From: Clostridium sp. AM34-11AC
Lineage (GTDB): Bacteria > Bacillota > Clostridia > Lachnospirales > Lachnospiraceae
Reading direction: 5' to 3'
Assembly (NCBI RefSeq): GCF_003435375.1
Contig: NZ_QWGL01000035.1
Coordinates: 3,361 to 28,913 of the forward strand
DNA length: 25,553 bases
Below the pieces are notes generated by a model, which saw only the letters and a list, made by a program, of their open reading frames with translations, had not been told where the DNA came from and did no database searches. Positions 14,661 to 22,198 of the stretch are shown here, in pieces. The position numbers were made by a program, and so were the translations under genes. Position 1 is the first letter of the stretch, and each line of letters starts with the position of its first letter.

Positions 14661-14691
14661 AAGGCAGCCGCTTCCCGCCCACGGCTGCCTT
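14661..14691 (-). terminator. Terminator after the DUF6809 gene
   Basis: A perfect 10-bp stem AAGGCAGCCG (14661-14670) / CGGCTGCCTT (14682-14691) with an 11-nt loop lies 12 bp past the stop at 14703. The T-rich stretch is moderate on both strands, so it may act on either. Confidence 0.6.
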
Positions 14692-14702
14692 CCTCATTTC
14701 TT

Positions 14703-14981
14703 TTACCTGTCCTCAAGCACTTCCAATATAATCTTTGCCCCAAGCCGGAAACCGAAAATAAAGGTTTCTGCTGTCTCAAGCGGGAGTGCGTCAAGCTGCT
14801 CGTCCATAATCTCTATAAAGCGTTCGCTAAGCGGCGGGTTAAATGCTTTTAGCTGTTCGATGAAATCCTCATAGTGGCTGTAATGCTCCCGGCGCATTTT
14901 CTGGTATCCTTCCGTCCTGACATTGACCTGTTCGGCTGGGTAGATTTCCCCGTCATAAAGCTGTTCCAGTACACTTTTCAT
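14703..14981 (-). CDS. DUF6809-like small protein
   Basis: 92-aa acidic helical protein: MKSVLEQLYDGEIYPAEQVN at the N-terminus and TAETFIFGFRLGAKIILEVL at the C-terminus, the two conserved ends of the small element proteins I recall as DUF6809. Function unknown. A good ribosome binding site (GGAGG) precedes the ATG at 14981. It is transcribed divergently from the CopG gene, with repeated TTTTGTATTA motifs between them, so it is probably controlled by that repressor. Confidence 0.65.
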   Translation of the reverse strand: MKSVLEQLYDGEIYPAEQVNVRTEGYQKMRREHYSHYEDFIEQLKAFNPPLSERFIEIMDEQLDALPLETAETFIFGFRLGAKIILEVLEDR

Positions 14982-14996
14982 TTGTCCATCCTCCTT

Positions 14997-15093
14997 GTTT
15001 TGTATTATAGTTTTGTATTACATATTTGTATTCTATCATGTGATATATAAAAGTCAAGAAAAATCGTCTATAATGATTGCATATTTGTAATAC
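14997..15093. promoter_or_regulatory. Divergent promoters and repeated operators (DUF6809 / CopG)
   Basis: TTTTGTATTA occurs twice (about 14998 and 15012) and TTTGTATT once more (about 15025). GTATTACA (15015-15022) is matched by its complement TGTAATAC (15086-15093) near the CopG start. A minus-strand promoter TTGACT (15052-15057), 16 bp, TAGAAT (15030-15035) serves the DUF6809 gene. A -10 TATAAT (15069-15074) serves the CopG gene. Such repeats are typical RHH-repressor operators. Confidence 0.65.
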
Positions 15094-15104
15094 GGAGGTG
15101 TAAC

Positions 15105-15311
15105 ATGGCGGATAAGTTTGTGGTAAGGCAGAAGAAGCCGGACAGAAAGGAAGATAAATCCGTAGTGATGACGCTTCGGATAGACAGGGAATTGCAGGAG
15201 GAATTTGATAAACTGTCAGCTAAAAGCGACCGCTCCCGCAATGAACTTATGTGCATGGCTCTGCGCTATGCGTTGGAACATCTGGAATTTATCCCGGAAG
15301 CCGGAGAATAA
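15105..15311 (+). CDS. CopG-type ribbon-helix-helix repressor
   Basis: 68-aa protein with a basic N-terminus and an RHH domain: SVVMTLRIDRELQEEFDKLS (residues 19-38), then SDRSRNELMCMALRYALEHL. The beta strand VVMTLRI supplies the DNA contacts and the SRNEL turn starts the second helix. CGGAGG precedes the ATG at 15105. It is divergent from the DUF6809 gene and convergent with recombinase 2. Auto-repression through the nearby repeats is the likely role; effects on recombinase expression are speculative. Confidence 0.85.
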   Translation: MADKFVVRQKKPDRKEDKSVVMTLRIDRELQEEFDKLSAKSDRSRNELMCMALRYALEHLEFIPEAGE

Positions 15312-15326
15312 AAGCCCCGGCTTTTT
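15310..15326 (+). terminator. Terminator of the CopG gene
   Basis: AAAAGC (15310-15315), loop CCCG, GCTTTT (15320-15325) and a further T overlap the stop codon. A short but classic plus-strand terminator. Confidence 0.7.
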
Positions 15327-15334
15327 CCATGCCC

Positions 15335-15369
15335 GAAAAAAAGACCCTTCTCCCGGAATGGAAGAAGGG
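15335..15369 (-). terminator. Terminator of serine recombinase 2
   Basis: On the minus strand CCCTTCT (15363-15369) and AGAAGGG (15345-15351) form a 7-bp stem with an 11-nt loop, followed by TCTTTTTTTC (T-run 15335-15341). It lies 10 bp past the recombinase stop and faces the CopG terminator. Confidence 0.85.
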
Positions 15370-15378
15370 CTGCTGTCA

Positions 15379-17028
15379 TTATTGCGCCGCCGGTATTTCC
15401 CCGACAAAGTTATAGATGATTTTGACTTCCTGAACCTTTTCGCCATCAACCTTGTTTATCTCGCCTACCAGAATCCGGCTGATAAGGCGGTTCAGGACAG
15501 TTTCATCCAGTTCCTGAATCGCTGCGTACCGGCGGATTTCCCGGATAAAGCTTCGTACATCGTTTTCCTGTTCGTTGGAACGGTGCAGGAGAAGGGATAA
15601 ATCCTTTATGCGGCTCTGGTTTTCCTCCTGCTCCTTTTCCATCGCCGCCGTCAGCTTTAAAAAACGCTGTTCTGACAGGATTCCTTTTGCCTTGTCGGTG
15701 TAGAGATTTAAAAACATTTCGTCAATCTCCTGATTCCGCTTTTCCAGCCGTTCCCGTTCCTTCTCCATTTCGGAAGCGTCCGACAAATACCTCCGTTCCA
15801 TGCGGCTGCACAGCCGCCGGTAGAAAGCGTCTGCATCCTTCAGCGCCATTTCCGCCAATTCCTGAATATCCTTCAACACAAGGTTATACAAGTCCCTTGC
15901 TTCTATCTTGTGGCTGGTGCAGGCATCCTTCCCCAGCCGGTTATAGGTCTGGCAGATATAATACGCCTTGTCAATCGGTTCCCGTTCCTTACCGGTAAAC
16001 CGGTTCTTCCCTGTCCTTCCGACCTTTTCATAGCGTGCCTGCATGGATTTGCCGCAGGTAGCGCAGTAAACCATACCGTGGAACAGGTTGTAAAAGGGGC
16101 AGGCGTTCCCCTGCATGATAGGAGGGCGGCGGTCAATCAGTTCCTGTACCTTCTCCCAATCTTCCGGGCTTACAATGGCTTCATGGCAGTCCTCTATGAC
16201 CTCCCAATCCTTGCGGGGGATGGTGTCCACAGTGCCGGAGCGGATTCCTTTTTGGTGTGTCCGGCAAACCAGATGTGCGCCCTTATAAAAAGGATTCCGC
16301 AGGATATGGCTGATTCTTGCGCTCCCCCACGAATAATAATTGACATCACAAGCCGTATTGCTTTTTACCCGTGTGATAGGGATTTTTTCCTCCATGAGCT
16401 GCTTTGCAATCCGCATACAGCCCCAGCCGTTTAAAGCAAGGTCATATATCTTTCGGATTGTGGGGGCGGTCTGAGGGTCAAGCACCAGATGCCCCCGGTC
16501 AGCCGGATCACGCATCAGACCGAGGGGCGGCTGACCTCCGCAAAACTTTCCCTGACGGGAGCGGGTCATGCGTCCAGCCAGCACCTTTTTGGAAATATCC
16601 CGGCTATACATATCATTCAGGATATTTTTAAAGGGCGTGATGTCCATTTCCTGACGGGTCAGGCTGTCCACGCCGTCCGTGACGGCAATATATCTTACAT
16701 TGTGTTTTGGGAAAAAGACTTCGATATAGCCGCCCGCTTCAATATAGTTTCTGCCAAGCCTTGAAAGGTCTTTGGTAATGACGCAGCCAACCTTCCCGGC
16801 TTCGATGTCGGCAATCATGCGTTTAAACGAAGGGCGGTTGAAATTACGCCCCGTGTAGCCATCGTCCACATAGTATTCATAGGGGAGCAGACCGTTCTTT
16901 TCAGCATAATCTTTGAGCAGGAGCTTTTGGTTGGAAATGCTCATGCTCTCGTTTGCGTTGCCATCGTCAAGGGAAATCCTGCAATAGAGGGCGGTTACTT
17001 TTTTGACTATTTTTTTATTCCTGTTCAT
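15379..17028 (-). CDS. Large serine recombinase of the 9.9-kb element (DUF4368)
   Basis: 549-aa recombinase, the probable integrase/excisionase of the surrounding element. Catalytic motif ALYCRISLDD has Ser19; then SISNQKLLL, CVITKDLSRLGRNYIEAGG and the recombinase domain (GQPPLGLMRDP ... GWGCMRIAKQL). A zinc ribbon follows (YCATCG at about 337-342, with later Cys), then a coiled coil (SEMEKERERLEKRNQEIDEM) and a DUF4368-like end YNFVGEIPAA. The ATG at 17028 has AAGGAG six bases upstream. Its family (Tn4451 TnpX, Tn5397 TndX) uses GA crossover dinucleotides, matching the ends found in virD4. It shares domain order with the enzyme at 1949-3559 but not close sequence. Confidence 0.93.
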   Translation of the reverse strand: MNRNKKIVKKVTALYCRISLDDGNANESMSISNQKLLLKDYAEKNGLLPYEYYVDDGYTGRNFNRPSFKRMIADIEAGKVGCVITKDLSRLGRNYIEAGGYIEVFFPKHNVRYIAVTDGVDSLTRQEMDITPFKNILNDMYSRDISKKVLAGRMTRSRQGKFCGGQPPLGLMRDPADRGHLVLDPQTAPTIRKIYDLALNGWGCMRIAKQLMEEKIPITRVKSNTACDVNYYSWGSARISHILRNPFYKGAHLVCRTHQKGIRSGTVDTIPRKDWEVIEDCHEAIVSPEDWEKVQELIDRRPPIMQGNACPFYNLFHGMVYCATCGKSMQARYEKVGRTGKNRFTGKEREPIDKAYYICQTYNRLGKDACTSHKIEARDLYNLVLKDIQELAEMALKDADAFYRRLCSRMERRYLSDASEMEKERERLEKRNQEIDEMFLNLYTDKAKGILSEQRFLKLTAAMEKEQEENQSRIKDLSLLLHRSNEQENDVRSFIREIRRYAAIQELDETVLNRLISRILVGEINKVDGEKVQEVKIIYNFVGEIPAAQ

Positions 17029-17119
17029 AGTGTTCTCCTTCTACGAACAGGGACACGATACTATTATAGTACCATGCCCCCGCCGTCCTTTCAACTGTTT
17101 TTCGCCGGATTTTAGCCTT

Positions 17120-17308
17120 TTAACTGGCTTTTTGCCCCATCCATTCCTCAAACCGTTCACAGGTCTGCCGCTCAATAAGCTGCTCAAAGGCTTGCTGCAT
17201 GGTTTGGCTGCCTGCAAACTCACGGGAGACGATGAACCGGACGCCCCTGCGCTTCCGTTCCGGTTCCGGCGCCTTTGCCGGATAGCTGCTCTGCTTTGTT
17301 TCTGCCAT
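17120..17308 (-). CDS. Small basic protein between VapE and recombinase
   Basis: 62-aa protein with a basic, Pro-rich N-terminus (KAPEPERKRRGVRFIVSREF) and a helical C-terminus (MQQAFEQLIERQTCERFEEW). I recognise no family. The ATG at 17308 has GGAGG nine bases upstream, better than the in-frame ATG three bases from it. It could be an excisionase-like or accessory protein by size and position just upstream of the recombinase, but nothing in the sequence proves that. Confidence 0.5.
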   Translation of the reverse strand: MAETKQSSYPAKAPEPERKRRGVRFIVSREFAGSQTMQQAFEQLIERQTCERFEEWMGQKAS

Positions 17309-17384
17309 AGGCATTTACCTCCATAAAATAACCCGGAGCGTTGCCGTCCGGGTGCTGCGTGCGGTCTGCCGGTTGGGTGGGAGC

Positions 17385-17698
17385 CTGACAACGAAGTCTG
17401 ACAACGGGCGTTTAAAAACCCCGTACACAATCCCCGGCATACCGTTTCCTTTCCTGATTTCTTTTTTTCTGATTTTTTCGTTGCTTTCGTTGTCAGCAGG
17501 GAAAAATCCTTAAAATAAGCCGTTTGCAGGCTCTCCCCCTGACAACGGGGCTGACAACGGGGGCGGCAACCGGCTGACAACCGGCTACGCCTTTTCCCCT
17601 TGCAGCCATTCCTCCGGCAGCCCAAGCTGGACGGCTTCCTGTTCCGGTAAAAACTGGAAACCGGATTTTTCCTGACCTCCGTTGTCAGGCGCTGCCCG
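17385..17698. repeat. Cluster of CTGACAAC repeats
   Basis: CTGACAAC occurs at 17385, 17398, 17539, 17551 and 17574, and in inverted form (GTTGTCAG) at 17489 and 17691. Seven copies lie in about 310 bp across the vapE 3' end and the gap to the small protein gene (17309-17584). The spacing is irregular (12-23 bp within two groups). They could be protein-binding sites or iterons. Confidence 0.55.
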
Positions 17699-19006
17699 TT
17701 CCCATCCTTTCTGCCGGTGGTAAGGGGCAGGAAAATGTCTGGGATTTTCAAAAGCTTTCCAGCCTGCCGCATAATTCTTCATCACGGAATTGATGTCCCG
17801 GATTTCATACTGTTTCGGTTCCTCATAGGACGGATGCCCCAGCCCTTCATAGTAGATTTGCAGGGAGCAGACCATCTTTCCTCCATATCCGTCAAGGAAG
17901 TTTAAAATCCGGGCGGCAAACGTGTCCTCCGGCATGAATAATTTCTGATGTTCTTTCAGATACCGTTCCATGCCTGCGCTTAGTTTCAGCTTCCCTTCTC
18001 CCCGCCGGTACACCTCCATGACCTCCGCCCACATCTGGCTGACATAAGCCCTCGAAGCCGGTTCATCCTCCAAAATGTGAACCTCTGCTGTTTCCGCCTG
18101 CACCAGAACAGGCAGAAACCGGCGGTTGCCGGTACGGTCAAGGGGCAGGAAATCCGGCGTGTTGGAAGTACCGGCAAAGACGCACTGGCGCTTATGGTCT
18201 TTCGGATGGACTTCATAAGGAGCCTTATAGGTTTCCTTCTGGCGGCTTAAAAAAGCCTTGATGTCCTCAATGCTCTTTGCGTTTGCGGTAGCAATCATTT
18301 CTGACATTTCAATAATCCAGTGTCCTTGCAGCTTGCGGTAGATATTATCATCATCGAGCCTGCGTAAATCATCGGAGAACCACTCGTCCCGGACGGCAAG
18401 GAACCGGAAAAAGGTGGATTTTCCGGCTCCCTGACCGCCCACCAGACAGAGCATGACCTCAAACTTTGTGCCGGGCTTGAATACCCGTGTGATAGCTCCC
18501 AGCATGAACAGCAGGAGAACCTCATAGTTATAATCGCTTATCTCTGCGCCGAGGAACCGGTGTAAAGCGAAGCGCACCCGCTCTGTCCCGTCCCATGAAA
18601 GGCTGTTTAAATAATCCCGGATGGGATGGTAGCGGTATTCATTGGCGGCGACCTTGATTGCCCCTTCAATCCGCTTTTCCGATGTCAGTCCATAGTGTTC
18701 TTCCAGATACAAAACCAGATACTGGATGTCCACATCCGTCAGCCGGTTCCCGTCCCGATACCAGCCGAGGGGCTTCACAATATCCACCTGATCGGTCAGT
18801 AAGTTGTTGCTGAACGCCCCTTTTAAGAGCGGGTCATGGAGGAACACTGTCCGGTAGTTCCCCGGCGTGTTTGCAGTCTGCCCCTTCTGGGTCACTTCCA
18901 GCATATCCCGGACTTCGGATACCGTTTTGTCACCGACAAGGCTGTCGGCTGCGGCTTGCAGTGCATTCCTTGTGGCTGCCGGTAAGCTCTGATATTCTTT
19001 TTCCAA
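17585..19006 (-). CDS. VapE-family (virulence-associated E) ATPase
   Basis: 473-aa protein of the VapE/SF3-helicase-like family used in replication of phage satellites and integrative elements. Walker A is GGQGAGKST (190-198) with preceding KFEVMLCLV; a family block YHPIRDYLNSLSWDG lies at 126-140, and later IIEMSEMIATANAKSIEDIK, then FAGTSNTPDFLPLDRTGNRR. The start is TTG at 19006 with GGAGG upstream; it lies 77 nt inside the preceding primase-like gene, so the two are coupled. Together they probably replicate the excised circle. The 3' end runs into the CTGACAAC repeat cluster. Confidence 0.88.
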   Translation of the reverse strand: MEKEYQSLPAATRNALQAAADSLVGDKTVSEVRDMLEVTQKGQTANTPGNYRTVFLHDPLLKGAFSNNLLTDQVDIVKPLGWYRDGNRLTDVDIQYLVLYLEEHYGLTSEKRIEGAIKVAANEYRYHPIRDYLNSLSWDGTERVRFALHRFLGAEISDYNYEVLLLFMLGAITRVFKPGTKFEVMLCLVGGQGAGKSTFFRFLAVRDEWFSDDLRRLDDDNIYRKLQGHWIIEMSEMIATANAKSIEDIKAFLSRQKETYKAPYEVHPKDHKRQCVFAGTSNTPDFLPLDRTGNRRFLPVLVQAETAEVHILEDEPASRAYVSQMWAEVMEVYRRGEGKLKLSAGMERYLKEHQKLFMPEDTFAARILNFLDGYGGKMVCSLQIYYEGLGHPSYEEPKQYEIRDINSVMKNYAAGWKAFENPRHFPAPYHRQKGWERAAPDNGGQEKSGFQFLPEQEAVQLGLPEEWLQGEKA

Positions 19007-19556
19007 TCAGTTCCACCTCCTTCCCATGCCCGATGATAATATCGGCTTTTTCCTCCGCCCCGCCGGTAAGCAGCGTGTCCAGCAGATACCCTATATACTC
19101 CTGTTTCTGCAAGGCTTCTACAAACAGCGGGTGCCATGCGTCCCCCGGCGATTTGGGGGCGTGTTCCGTTCTCCATCTCCCCAGCAGATGGTAATAATCG
19201 CTAAGCACCCGGAAGCATTTCTGCTCCGCCTGCAAGAAGCGAAGCTCCGCCGGTATGCTCCGTTTTACAGGCTTTGGCGAAGGTCTGCCCCGGTTGTCAT
19301 AGGGGATTCCAAAATCCGCAGCCAGCCGTTTTGCCGCTTCCACGCCGGACAGGTCAAAGAGCCTTGCCGCAAAATCAATCACATCGCCGTCTGCCTGACA
19401 GCCGAAGCAGTGGAAGCGTCTGTCCGCTTTCAGGCTGGGCGTTTTATCTTTGTGGAAGGGGCAGCACGCCATGCCGTTCCTTCCTACATGGATTCCATAA
19501 TGCTCCGCAGCCTGCCTTGTGGTGACAGCCTGCTTTACCGCTTCAAATACATCCAA
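18930..19556 (-). CDS. CHC2 zinc-finger (primase-type) protein
   Basis: 208-aa protein. Residues 1-85 are a primase zinc-binding domain: CPFHKDKTPSL with Cys32 and His35, then FHCFGC with Cys50 and Cys53, and DVIDFAARLF. It lacks the TOPRIM catalytic domain of full DnaG, so on its own it probably recognises template rather than making primers. The start TTG at 19556 is chosen because GAAGGAGG sits seven bases before it; the longer reading from 19574 would place that ribosome binding site inside the gene. It overlaps vapE by 77 nt and follows the relaxase gene after about 39 nt. Confidence 0.82.
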   Translation of the reverse strand: MDVFEAVKQAVTTRQAAEHYGIHVGRNGMACCPFHKDKTPSLKADRRFHCFGCQADGDVIDFAARLFDLSGVEAAKRLAADFGIPYDNRGRPSPKPVKRSIPAELRFLQAEQKCFRVLSDYYHLLGRWRTEHAPKSPGDAWHPLFVEALQKQEYIGYLLDTLLTGGAEEKADIIIGHGKEVELIGKRISELTGSHKECTASRSRQPCR

Positions 19557-19595
19557 ACGCAATCCTCCTTCCAATCTCCATAAGGGGAAAATCTC

Positions 19596-20825
19596 CTACC
19601 GTTCCATATCCGGCTTTTTCCGTTCCGGTCTGCGGCGCATATCTTCCCGTCTTTCCATTTCCTCCTGCGCTTTTTTTAGCTGCTCCCGGATGGATTCCCT
19701 TGCTTTTTCCTTGATTCTTTCCTTGCCTGCCCGTTTGGTTTCCGGCTGCATAAGCGCTTTTTGGATTTTGGCAAAGGCGGTCTGCATCGTATTTTTTATT
19801 TTCCCAATCACCCCATCCAGACGGGCAGCGGCGTATTCCCGCTCTTTTTGCGGGGCTTTCCGTTCCGGGGAAAGAACCCACTTTTTCGATTCCTCCACCA
19901 GCCGGATGTCCTCCTTATGGGTTTCCAGCCGGACGGCATCCGCCACGACCTCCACCGCCTTGTCATAGGCGGCATCGGAAACATCGTCCAGAAGCGTCTC
20001 CACATCCTCAATTTTCAATGTCAGTTCTTCCAGCTTCTGCTCCTGCGCCGCCAGCTTTTCCTTCTGCTTCATCAGGATATAGTCCTGCTTTTCCAGATAC
20101 TCCCGTCCCCCATAGGACGGCTCCTGCTCCAGATGGACGCCATGCCGCCTGCTGATGTCAAAGAGCATGGTGCGGCAGACGGAATCAAAGGTCTGCTTGC
20201 GGTTGTTATGCTTGCCTTTTGGCTTATCCGGGTCAGGCAGGGGAATCCCCAGTTCCTCCAGCGCCTTTTCCTGCTGGGGACATAATTCGCCGTACCGGTT
20301 CTGGCAGTCGAATACATGGCGTTCGTGGATATGGGGCGTACCCTCATCCAGATGAAGCGCCCAGTTGAGGAGATGGACATGAGCGCCGAAACGCCGCTCA
20401 AACTCCCCGTAAAATTCATTTACAATCTGAAATAACACCTCTGGCGGGACGGATTCCTCCACCGTCCCAATCTGGTAGATGGTTTCCTCCGGGCAGGTCT
20501 TGCTGTTCTTTAACAAATCGCCCACAGTGCGGTTGCGCTCCGTGTGCCGGGTCTTTTCATTCCTTGCGTTCTGGGCATCCACAAAATCGGAATAATGCTC
20601 CGTGTAATACATCCGCTCAACCTGTTCAAAGCTGCAATCCGGCTGGGAGGAATCCTCCCGGCTCCCGGCTGTCGTGTAGCCCCGGTAACAGTCCCAATAG
20701 ATATTTTTCTTTGCCCGTTCCGAATCAATATGCTCGCTGTTTCCCACATCGAAGCGCCGGTCATTGTGGCGGGGATTATAAGTGCCGTTCTTGCCGGAAC
20801 GCCCATTGTGCCGTGTCAGTTTCAA
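19596..20825 (-). CDS. MOBV-family relaxase (Mob/Pre type)
   Basis: 409-aa relaxase. The MOBV metal motif HLDEGTPHIH is at 158-167. The N-terminal region includes TRHNGRSGKNGTYNPRHNDR and an NARNEKTRHTERNRTV stretch. A coiled-coil C-terminus begins after GREYLEKQDYILMKQKEKL and ends in a basic tail (RRPERKKPDMER). The start is TTG at 20825 with GGAAGGAGG eight bases upstream; reading further to 21242 would translate the tandem repeats and oriT-like palindrome as protein. It is unrelated to the MOBP-type relaxase at 5819-7450. Mobilization would need a helper coupling protein, and the local virD4 is broken. Confidence 0.88.
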   Translation of the reverse strand: MKLTRHNGRSGKNGTYNPRHNDRRFDVGNSEHIDSERAKKNIYWDCYRGYTTAGSREDSSQPDCSFEQVERMYYTEHYSDFVDAQNARNEKTRHTERNRTVGDLLKNSKTCPEETIYQIGTVEESVPPEVLFQIVNEFYGEFERRFGAHVHLLNWALHLDEGTPHIHERHVFDCQNRYGELCPQQEKALEELGIPLPDPDKPKGKHNNRKQTFDSVCRTMLFDISRRHGVHLEQEPSYGGREYLEKQDYILMKQKEKLAAQEQKLEELTLKIEDVETLLDDVSDAAYDKAVEVVADAVRLETHKEDIRLVEESKKWVLSPERKAPQKEREYAAARLDGVIGKIKNTMQTAFAKIQKALMQPETKRAGKERIKEKARESIREQLKKAQEEMERREDMRRRPERKKPDMER

Positions 20826-20902
20826 GTTTGCATCCTCCTTCCTGTTTGAAGATTTCCCCCGTGAGGGGGAGGGCTGCGAAGCTGCCGAACCTGAGTGATT
20901 TT

Positions 20903-20953
20903 GCGTCAGGTAATACCCAGTACGAGTTGACGCAAGCATCAACTCTAGCTGGG
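20903..20953. other. Candidate oriT palindrome for the MOBV relaxase
   Basis: A long imperfect palindrome lies 90-130 bp upstream of the relaxase start: CCCAG (20916-20920), tac, GAGTTGA (20924-20930), 8-nt loop CGCAAGCA, TCAACTC (20939-20945), tag, CTGGG (20949-20953). An overlapping alternative stem pairs GCGTCA (20903-20908) with TGACGC (20928-20933). Such hairpins next to mob genes commonly mark oriT. No nic site is assigned. Confidence 0.6.
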
Positions 20954-21097
20954 CAAGGCGTTTCACCCTTGACCCGATGGGGCTTGCCGCCCTCAACCCG
21001 CCAAGGCGCTTCGCCCTTGACCCGATGGGGCTGCCGCCCTCAACCTGCCAAGGCGCTTCGCCCTTGACCCGATAAGGGCTTGCCGCCCTTAACCCGC
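20954..21097. repeat. Three tandem repeats of about 48 bp beside the candidate oriT
   Basis: Units at 20954-21001 (48 bp), 21002-21048 (47 bp) and 21049-21097 (49 bp) begin CAAGGCG and end CCCGC or CCTGC, with single-base indels and a few substitutions between them. Each contains a short hairpin around CTTCGCCC and a GGGCTTGCCGCCC stem. They start directly at the palindrome end, suggesting relaxosome-binding repeats. The DNA is too GC-rich and too adjacent to be CRISPR. Confidence 0.85.
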
Positions 21098-21114
21098 CGC
21101 CGCATGACAGCCCG

Positions 21115-21141
21115 GAAAATGCCCCCGGAACGGGCATTTTC
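21115..21141 (-). terminator. Hairpin between the 101-aa gene and the relaxase
   Basis: A perfect 10-bp stem GAAAATGCCC (21115-21124) / GGGCATTTTC (21132-21141) with a 7-nt loop. T residues are within the stem end rather than after it. It could separate the upstream small-gene transcript from the oriT/mob region. Confidence 0.5.
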
Positions 21142-21238
21142 GCCGTCCGGGGCTTTCCTGATGTCTGATACCGGCTAATCATCCCGCAGGAAAAACGCCG
21201 GTTCCACACCCGCTGTTTTGACCGAAAACGCTCCCAAA

Positions 21239-21544
21239 TCATGCTGTTTTCTTTCCTACTGTTACGGGCTGGAAGCCATGTTCCTTTGCATAAGCCCTTG
21301 CCGCCGCCCGCCGTTCTTCACTGTATGGCGGCACCAGCCGGATGGACAGACGGGATTTATCCAGAACATAGGTCACGCTTCCTTCCGGCGTGGCTCTTTC
21401 CATGCGGCACAGGAGCGGATATTTTTGGGAGAACTCCGCCAGCCGCCGCTTTAAATCCGCATTGAATGTATAAATGGTGGCTTCCTGTTCGGCTTCGTTG
21501 AAATTCACAATCGTTTCCTTCTCATACTTAGACGGCTTCCTCAT
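21239..21544 (-). CDS. Conserved hypothetical protein of the element
   Basis: 101-aa protein: SKYEKETIVNFNEAEQEATI, then LKRRLAEFSQKYPLLCRMER and VTYVLDKSRLSIRLVPPYSE, a mixed alpha/beta pattern. I recognise it only as a recurrent companion of this type of relaxase. The ATG at 21544 has GAGGAGGG at good distance; the longer frame to 21721 overlaps the neighbouring gene and is rejected. It overlaps the upstream gene by 17 nt, indicating coupling. Confidence 0.65.
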   Translation of the reverse strand: MRKPSKYEKETIVNFNEAEQEATIYTFNADLKRRLAEFSQKYPLLCRMERATPEGSVTYVLDKSRLSIRLVPPYSEERRAAARAYAKEHGFQPVTVGKKTA

Positions 21545-21821
21545 ACATTCCCTCCTCATAATCAGTGCTGGCTTCCACGACCCGCAGGCAGCGTTTGCAG
21601 CGGAAGTAACCGTCCATTTCCATGCGGAGGTGGCGGTAAAAATCGGGGAACCATTCTTCACCGGCTTCCTGCTCAATTTTGCGTGTAAGCCCCAAAAGCC
21701 AGTGCTTCGCTTCCGGGTCAACCGTCAGTGAAACCAGCAGCTTAAACCGTGTCACCGTGTTTTTATGGCTGGGGCAGCCAAACACATACAACGCCTTCTT
21801 TTCTTTGATATTTAATTTCAT
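21528..21821 (-). CDS. Conserved hypothetical protein with CxxC
   Basis: 97-aa protein starting MKLNIKEKKALYVFGCPSHK, with WFPDFYRHLRMEMDGYFRCK and a C-terminal CKRC pair that could bind metal. No family recognised. The ATG at 21821 has AGGTG nearby. It is the first gene of the minus-strand run and faces the divergent XRE gene across 377 bp. Confidence 0.6.
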   Translation of the reverse strand: MKLNIKEKKALYVFGCPSHKNTVTRFKLLVSLTVDPEAKHWLLGLTRKIEQEAGEEWFPDFYRHLRMEMDGYFRCKRCLRVVEASTDYEEGMYEEAV

Positions 21822-22198
21822 TCTGCACCTCATTCTTTCTGGGGCTTTTGCCCCGGTGTGAAAGGGCATCCGTCTCCCGGATTCCCTTTTGTGTCAACCA
21901 GTTTCATTTGCCGTTTTCCTGCAAGCCGTTCCTGCCCGGAGGTTCTCTCCCGGCGTATCGTCCCTGTTGGTGCGCTCCTGTCATGGCGGCACTTCCCCCA
22001 GAGCCATATCCGCTTGCAGCCGGTCATTCTGTTTTCAATGTTCCTTCTGACCTCTCCATCTTATCGAAAAAAAGCGGCTTTCCCCGTATGTCCAAGACGA
22101 TGGAAAAATCCGCAGAAACCGGATATTTCCACGCTTATGGAAATCGTGGTATAATCCTTGTATCAGCGGATTTTAAAGAAGAAAGGGGATTGATTTTT
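21822..22198. promoter_or_regulatory. Divergent intergenic region with the XRE promoter
   Basis: 377 bp between the two divergent transcripts. A plus-strand -10 TATAAT lies at 22150-22155, with a weak -35 TTCCAC at 22127-22132 (17-bp spacing), about 45 bp before the XRE start. A reading frame crosses the region on the plus strand but contains no good start and is not counted as coding. The minus-strand promoter was not identified. Confidence 0.55.

Noticed and set aside
20954..21097. CRISPR array
   Set aside because: The units are adjacent without unique spacers, the count is three, and no cas gene is present.
20826..21242. N-terminal extension of the MOBV relaxase through the tandem repeats
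   Set aside because: The strong ribosome binding site precedes the TTG at 20825, the extension has a repetitive non-family sequence, and it would cover the oriT-like palindrome.
21848..22198. N-terminal extension of the XRE regulator on the plus strand
   Set aside because: The region holds the promoter, lacks a start with a ribosome binding site, and adds a sequence unlike the HTH family start.
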